64,000 bases of DNA, from contig DAOPZY010000010.1 in the NCBI GenBank assembly GCA_035353615.1, positions 1 through 64,000 on the forward strand, given 5' to 3'. Source of the DNA: CAXXOK01 sp035353615. Lineage in GTDB: Bacteria > Bacillota > Clostridia > Christensenellales > Aristaeellaceae. Position numbers and translations under genes: made by a program. Under the pieces are notes generated by a model, which saw only the letters and a list, made by a program, of their open reading frames with translations, made no database searches and had not been told where the DNA came from. Positions 61,211-64,000 of the stretch are shown here, one piece after another; position 1 is the stretch's first letter, and each line of letters starts with the position of its first letter.

Positions 61211-62371
61211 ATGCAAAAGCATCTAGAAAGGCGGCCTCATTTTCTGTTCATTTTTCTGATGCTGCTGGTTTATCTGCCTGTGTTTTTCTGTTTGGCCGTA
61301 CTGCGGGCACGATGGTTTGGCTGGGCGATGGCGGCGCTTTCGTTCTGGATGCTTTTTTGGATGCACGGAAGGCCTTTCTGGCACGGGTGGCGGATTCTGG
61401 TGTTTTCCATAAGCGCCTATCTGGTTGTGTTTGTGGGCATGTATATCGCGCGGCCCGATTGGGAAGTGTCGCTGCCGTCCCAGATTGGCAGCGGCATTGT
61501 GCGCACGTTTACCAGCCTGCCCAAAAATGAGCAGGATTTTGGAAAATCCATTTTGATGGACAGCGATTGGACGCCGCCGGACGGTTACGCCTGCAAGGTG
61601 GTCAACCTCTCCCATGCCAAACTGGAGCTGCTGTACCCGACGGATGGCAACAGCGTGCACGCGCTGCTTCAACTTCACGGCGGCGCGTTTATTGCGGGGT
61701 TAAATGATCTGTACCGGAAATTCGCCGTGCGGTACAGTCAGCTGTATGATAACTGTCTGGTTGCGACGCTGGATTACCGGCTCGCGCCCCAATATGCCTA
61801 TCCCGCCCAGCAAACGGACGCGATGGACGCCTGGCTTTACCTGAGGGATTCGCTCAGCTACCCGGCGGATCGGATTGTGGTAGCCGGGGATAGCGCGGGC
61901 GGCAACCTTGCGCTATCGCTGGGGCTTCGGCTCAGGGACGCGGGCGAGGCGCTGCCCGCGGGCTTTGTGTGCATGTCGCCTTGGGCGGACCTGAGCAATT
62001 CCGGGGCCTCCCACGTGTATAACGCGACGGTAGACCCGTCGTTTGGGATTGCCGCGGCAGATTTTCACGGCCAGCCTGTAGGCGTGGACAGCGACTATAC
62101 CGCCGGGTTGGACGCAACCGACCCGTATCTATCGCCCTCGTTTGGCGATTATCACGATTTTCCGCCCATGCTGTTACAGGCCGGGAGCATCGAAGTGCTC
62201 CTGAGCGACAGTGAAATGGTTTATGAAAATGCGCGCGATTATGGGGTAGACTGTACCTTAACGGTATACAAGGGCATGTTCCATGTGTTTCAGGGCGCGA
62301 TGGATTTGTTGCCGGAAAGCGCCAGCGCATGGGAAGAAGTGGGGCGATTTTTAGCCAAGCTGGCAAAATAA
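61211..62371 (+). CDS. Membrane-anchored alpha/beta hydrolase (hormone-sensitive lipase family)
   Basis: A 386-residue protein with two to three N-terminal membrane segments (about 14-80), followed by an esterase domain. The oxyanion motif is LQLHGGAF, the nucleophile elbow GDSAGGNLA, and the acid and His lie in later VLLSDSEM and KGMFHVFQG segments. This is the HSL/acetyl-esterase type. Membrane topology places the hydrolase probably outside, so it may act on surface esters or exogenous lipids (inference). Last gene of the operon. Confidence 0.9.
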   Translation: MQKHLERRPHFLFIFLMLLVYLPVFFCLAVLRARWFGWAMAALSFWMLFWMHGRPFWHGWRILVFSISAYLVVFVGMYIARPDWEVSLPSQIGSGIVRTFTSLPKNEQDFGKSILMDSDWTPPDGYACKVVNLSHAKLELLYPTDGNSVHALLQLHGGAFIAGLNDLYRKFAVRYSQLYDNCLVATLDYRLAPQYAYPAQQTDAMDAWLYLRDSLSYPADRIVVAGDSAGGNLALSLGLRLRDAGEALPAGFVCMSPWADLSNSGASHVYNATVDPSFGIAAADFHGQPVGVDSDYTAGLDATDPYLSPSFGDYHDFPPMLLQAGSIEVLLSDSEMVYENARDYGVDCTLTVYKGMFHVFQGAMDLLPESASAWEEVGRFLAKLAK

Positions 62372-62391
62372 AACCAATGCTGGCGACCAAT

Positions 62392-62545
62392 CCCTCGCCG
62401 CAGCGAAGCCGGGTCAAGGGCGAAACCCTTGTCAGGGTGCAGGGATGAAATCCCTGCCGGGGCATGGGGCGGAGCCCCAAACCTCCTGCCGCAGCGCAAT
62501 CCCAACCAGCGAGCGAACAGCCCGCAGGGCTATGAGGCGAGCGGC
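62392..62545 (-). repeat. Dispersed hairpin-chain repeat, unit A
   Basis: In reverse complement it matches the 47.5 kb unit through all five hairpins. It lies between the convergent hydrolase and HAD genes. Confidence 0.9.
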
Positions 62546-62579
62546 AAAAGCGCAATGTGGAACAGGGCACACAGCTCAC

Positions 62580-62733
62580 CCCTCGCCGCAGCGAAGCCGG
62601 GTCAAGGGCGAAACCCTTGTCAGGGTGCAGGGATGAAATCCCTGCCGGGGCATGGGGCGGAGCCCCAAACCTCCTGCCGCAGCGCAATCCCAACCAGCGA
62701 GCGAACAGCCCGCAGGGCTATGAGGCGAGCGGC
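62580..62733 (-). repeat. Dispersed hairpin-chain repeat, unit B
   Basis: Almost identical to unit A and displaced by exactly 188 bases. A third, truncated unit follows, with CAGCGAATCCGGGTCAAG at 62777, again 188 bases from the matching position in unit B. Confidence 0.9.
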
Positions 62734-62810
62734 AAAAGCACTATGCAGAAGAAAGGCACAAACCCATTCTTCGTCTCAGCGAATCCGGGTCAAGCGTTCC
62801 AAGATCAACA

Positions 62811-62849
62811 AACGCGAAGGCTGGGGTACCCCCCACGCCTTCGCGTTTT
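62811..62849. terminator. Bidirectional terminator before the HAD gene's end
   Basis: AACGCGAAGGC and GCCTTCGCGTT pair, with an inner GGGG/CCCC extension, followed by TTAATT. It serves the converging hydrolase operon and possibly corC-HAD. Confidence 0.8.
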
Positions 62850-62932
62850 AATTCATTCCATCCTTCATTGCGCCTGCGCCGTCCCCCAAGGCGTATCCAA
62901 CCCATACCCCTACAACAACCTGAGCTTCTGGT

Positions 62933-63568
62933 TCAACCTTCGCGGGCATGCAGGGCACGGACAATCGCGGTAATCTCCGCCATGGAGCGCACACGGTACT
63001 CAGCCGTTACCGCAGGTTCATACCCATCCGGATCAAACAGTATGCCGTTCGTACCCGCCGCGTGCCCGGATAGCACGTCGATTTCCCGATCTCCAATCAT
63101 GAAGGTTTGCGCCGGAACCATGCCGTGTTTTTGAATCAGATGCAAAATCGCGTCCGGCGCGGGCTTGTCGGCAAAGCCATCTTCCCGGGTAACGGTGTCG
63201 GTGAAGCAATCGCTCAGCCCATCGGCGGTTAACTGGCGAATCGCGCCGTTGTCACGGTGGGTGAACAGGTAGTGGCGACAACCCAACGCCAAGGTGGCGC
63301 GCAGGCACTCCGCCATGCCGGCCATCGGAATAAAGCGGCTCACGCGCGAATGCTCCTCAAAAAAGGCCTTCTGCAACGCGAGCCGATCCAGTCCGAAGCG
63401 TTCCGCATAAACGCCGAAAGCGTAGAACACGGTTTTCTTCATCAAGGCGCGGGCTTCCGCGCCGTCAATCTCCCGCCCAAAGCCGCGCAACGTTGCCTGC
63501 ATGGCGTGCGTCATCTGCGGATAGGTGTCGTAGAGCGTCCCGTCAAAATCCCAGATCAGGTGCGTCAT
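62933..63568 (-). CDS. HAD-family phosphatase
   Basis: A 211-residue HAD hydrolase. Motif I is DFDGTLYDT, motif II lies in YLFTHRD, motif III is the Lys in DKPAPDAI and motif IV is IGDREIDVLSG. The helical cap between motifs I and II is the phosphoglycolate-phosphatase type. The substrate is probably a small phosphorylated metabolite. It follows corC by 17 bases on the same strand. Confidence 0.92.
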   Translation of the reverse strand: MTHLIWDFDGTLYDTYPQMTHAMQATLRGFGREIDGAEARALMKKTVFYAFGVYAERFGLDRLALQKAFFEEHSRVSRFIPMAGMAECLRATLALGCRHYLFTHRDNGAIRQLTADGLSDCFTDTVTREDGFADKPAPDAILHLIQKHGMVPAQTFMIGDREIDVLSGHAAGTNGILFDPDGYEPAVTAEYRVRSMAEITAIVRALHAREG

Positions 63569-63585
63569 GGTTTCCCAAAATCCCT

Positions 63586-64000
63586 TCAGTGCGCCTCCGC
63601 TGTGGGTTCGGCTTCCGTCGCCTGCAATATTTTACTCACCAGCGCGGTTTCCACACGGTGCTCGCTCAGTTTTTCCACTTCGATGTGCAGGCCGTTCACA
63701 TCCACAACCGGCTTTGCGCCGTCGTCAGGGATCGCCGTAAAGCAACTGAAAATCATACCGCCCAGCGTGTCAAATTCCTCGTCCAGCGGCAAATCCACAT
63801 GCAGGGTATCCGCCAGGGTTTCCAGATCAACGGTGCCGGAGCAGCGCCACAGGTTTTCTTCCAGCTGGACAATTTCGCTTTCCTCCGCGGGGTCAAACTC
63901 ATCGTAAATATTGCCCACGATTTCTTCCAGCAGGTCCTCCATGGTCACGATGCCGCTCATGCCGCCGTATTCGTCCACAACGATGGCCATGTGCATCTTC
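63586..64000 (-). CDS. CorC/HlyC-type CBS-domain protein, C-terminal part
   Basis: The gene runs off the right edge; about 138 residues are visible. The end of the second CBS domain (MAIVVDEYGGMSGIVTMEDLLEEIVGNIYDEFD) is followed by the CorC transporter-associated domain (SGTVDLETLADTLHVDLP and TLGGMIFSCFTAIPDDG...VNGLHIEVEKLS). In full-length relatives a DUF21 membrane domain precedes this and the protein takes part in Mg2+ or Co2+ efflux. Whether DUF21 is present lies outside the window. Confidence 0.92.
   Translation of the reverse strand, partial: KMHMAIVVDEYGGMSGIVTMEDLLEEIVGNIYDEFDPAEESEIVQLEENLWRCSGTVDLETLADTLHVDLPLDEEFDTLGGMIFSCFTAIPDDGAKPVVDVNGLHIEVEKLSEHRVETALVSKILQATEAEPTAEAH

Noticed and set aside
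62429..62973. Open frames over the 62.5 kb repeat units
   Set aside because: Same reason: they are readings of the hairpin-chain repeat.

Overview
The window is a GC-rich (roughly 55-60% by eye) chromosomal segment of a Firmicutes-type bacterium, most likely Clostridia. The reasons are AGGAGG-like ribosome binding sites with frequent TTG/GTG starts, an L21 leader followed by rplU-prp-rpmA in which L27 carries the cleavable N-terminal extension, a lysine riboswitch, DegV, DUF951 and DUF554 proteins, and a clostripain-family protease. The signal peptides of both ABC solute-binding proteins end in AMA-E with no lipobox, which I associate loosely with Christensenellales-like Clostridia; the exact lineage is not determined. 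No tRNA, rRNA, CRISPR array or intact transposase was seen.

Layout. 1-2.4 kb: an AT-rich island with one gene of the sporadically distributed TIGR04141/DUF6119 family and a decayed WYL-type regulator. 2.4-20 kb: housekeeping and envelope genes: sugar-phosphate isomerase-like protein, CapA-like protein with its metal ligands replaced, AarF/UbiB kinase-like protein with a phasin-like partner, a PAP2-undecaprenol kinase fusion, DUF2974 lipase-like protein, secreted clostripain, ATP-grasp protein, YchF, glycerol-1-phosphate dehydrogenase, a double chagasin-type inhibitor, a small secreted protein and a MATE exporter. 20-24.6 kb: a four-gene phosphonate operon (ppd, nucleotidyltransferase, cytidylyltransferase-pepM fusion, phosphonoacetaldehyde reductase-like dehydrogenase) predicted to make and activate 2-hydroxyethylphosphonate. 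24.6-28 kb: rplU-prp-rpmA, DUF554, and a DUF951-lepB operon whose promoter settles the start codon. 28.5-37 kb: gltBD and tex. 37.3-40 kb: a lysine riboswitch controlling a three-gene amino-acid ABC importer. 40-47.4 kb: GH65 phosphorylase, two sugar permeases, binding protein and a divergent AraC regulator, forming a disaccharide uptake and phosphorolysis unit. 47.9-54.4 kb: one 2157-residue exported protein built from about thirteen SdrD/carboxypeptidase-regulatory-like beta domains. 54.6-64 kb: DegV, an exported ComEC-like MBL protein, UppP, a flavin reductase, a lipoprotein, a GNAT / YgjP / alpha-beta hydrolase operon, and corC with a HAD phosphatase at the right edge.

A dispersed repeat made of a chain of small GC hairpins occurs at five places (9.5, 20.0, 47.5-47.8, 55.8 and 62.4-62.8 kb). 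Every copy lies between convergently transcribed genes, and both multi-copy loci have an exact 188-base period. Several functions touch undecaprenyl phosphate (PAP2-UndK fusion, UppP) and surface decoration (phosphonate operon, giant surface protein), so cell-envelope metabolism is the main theme outside the core genes.
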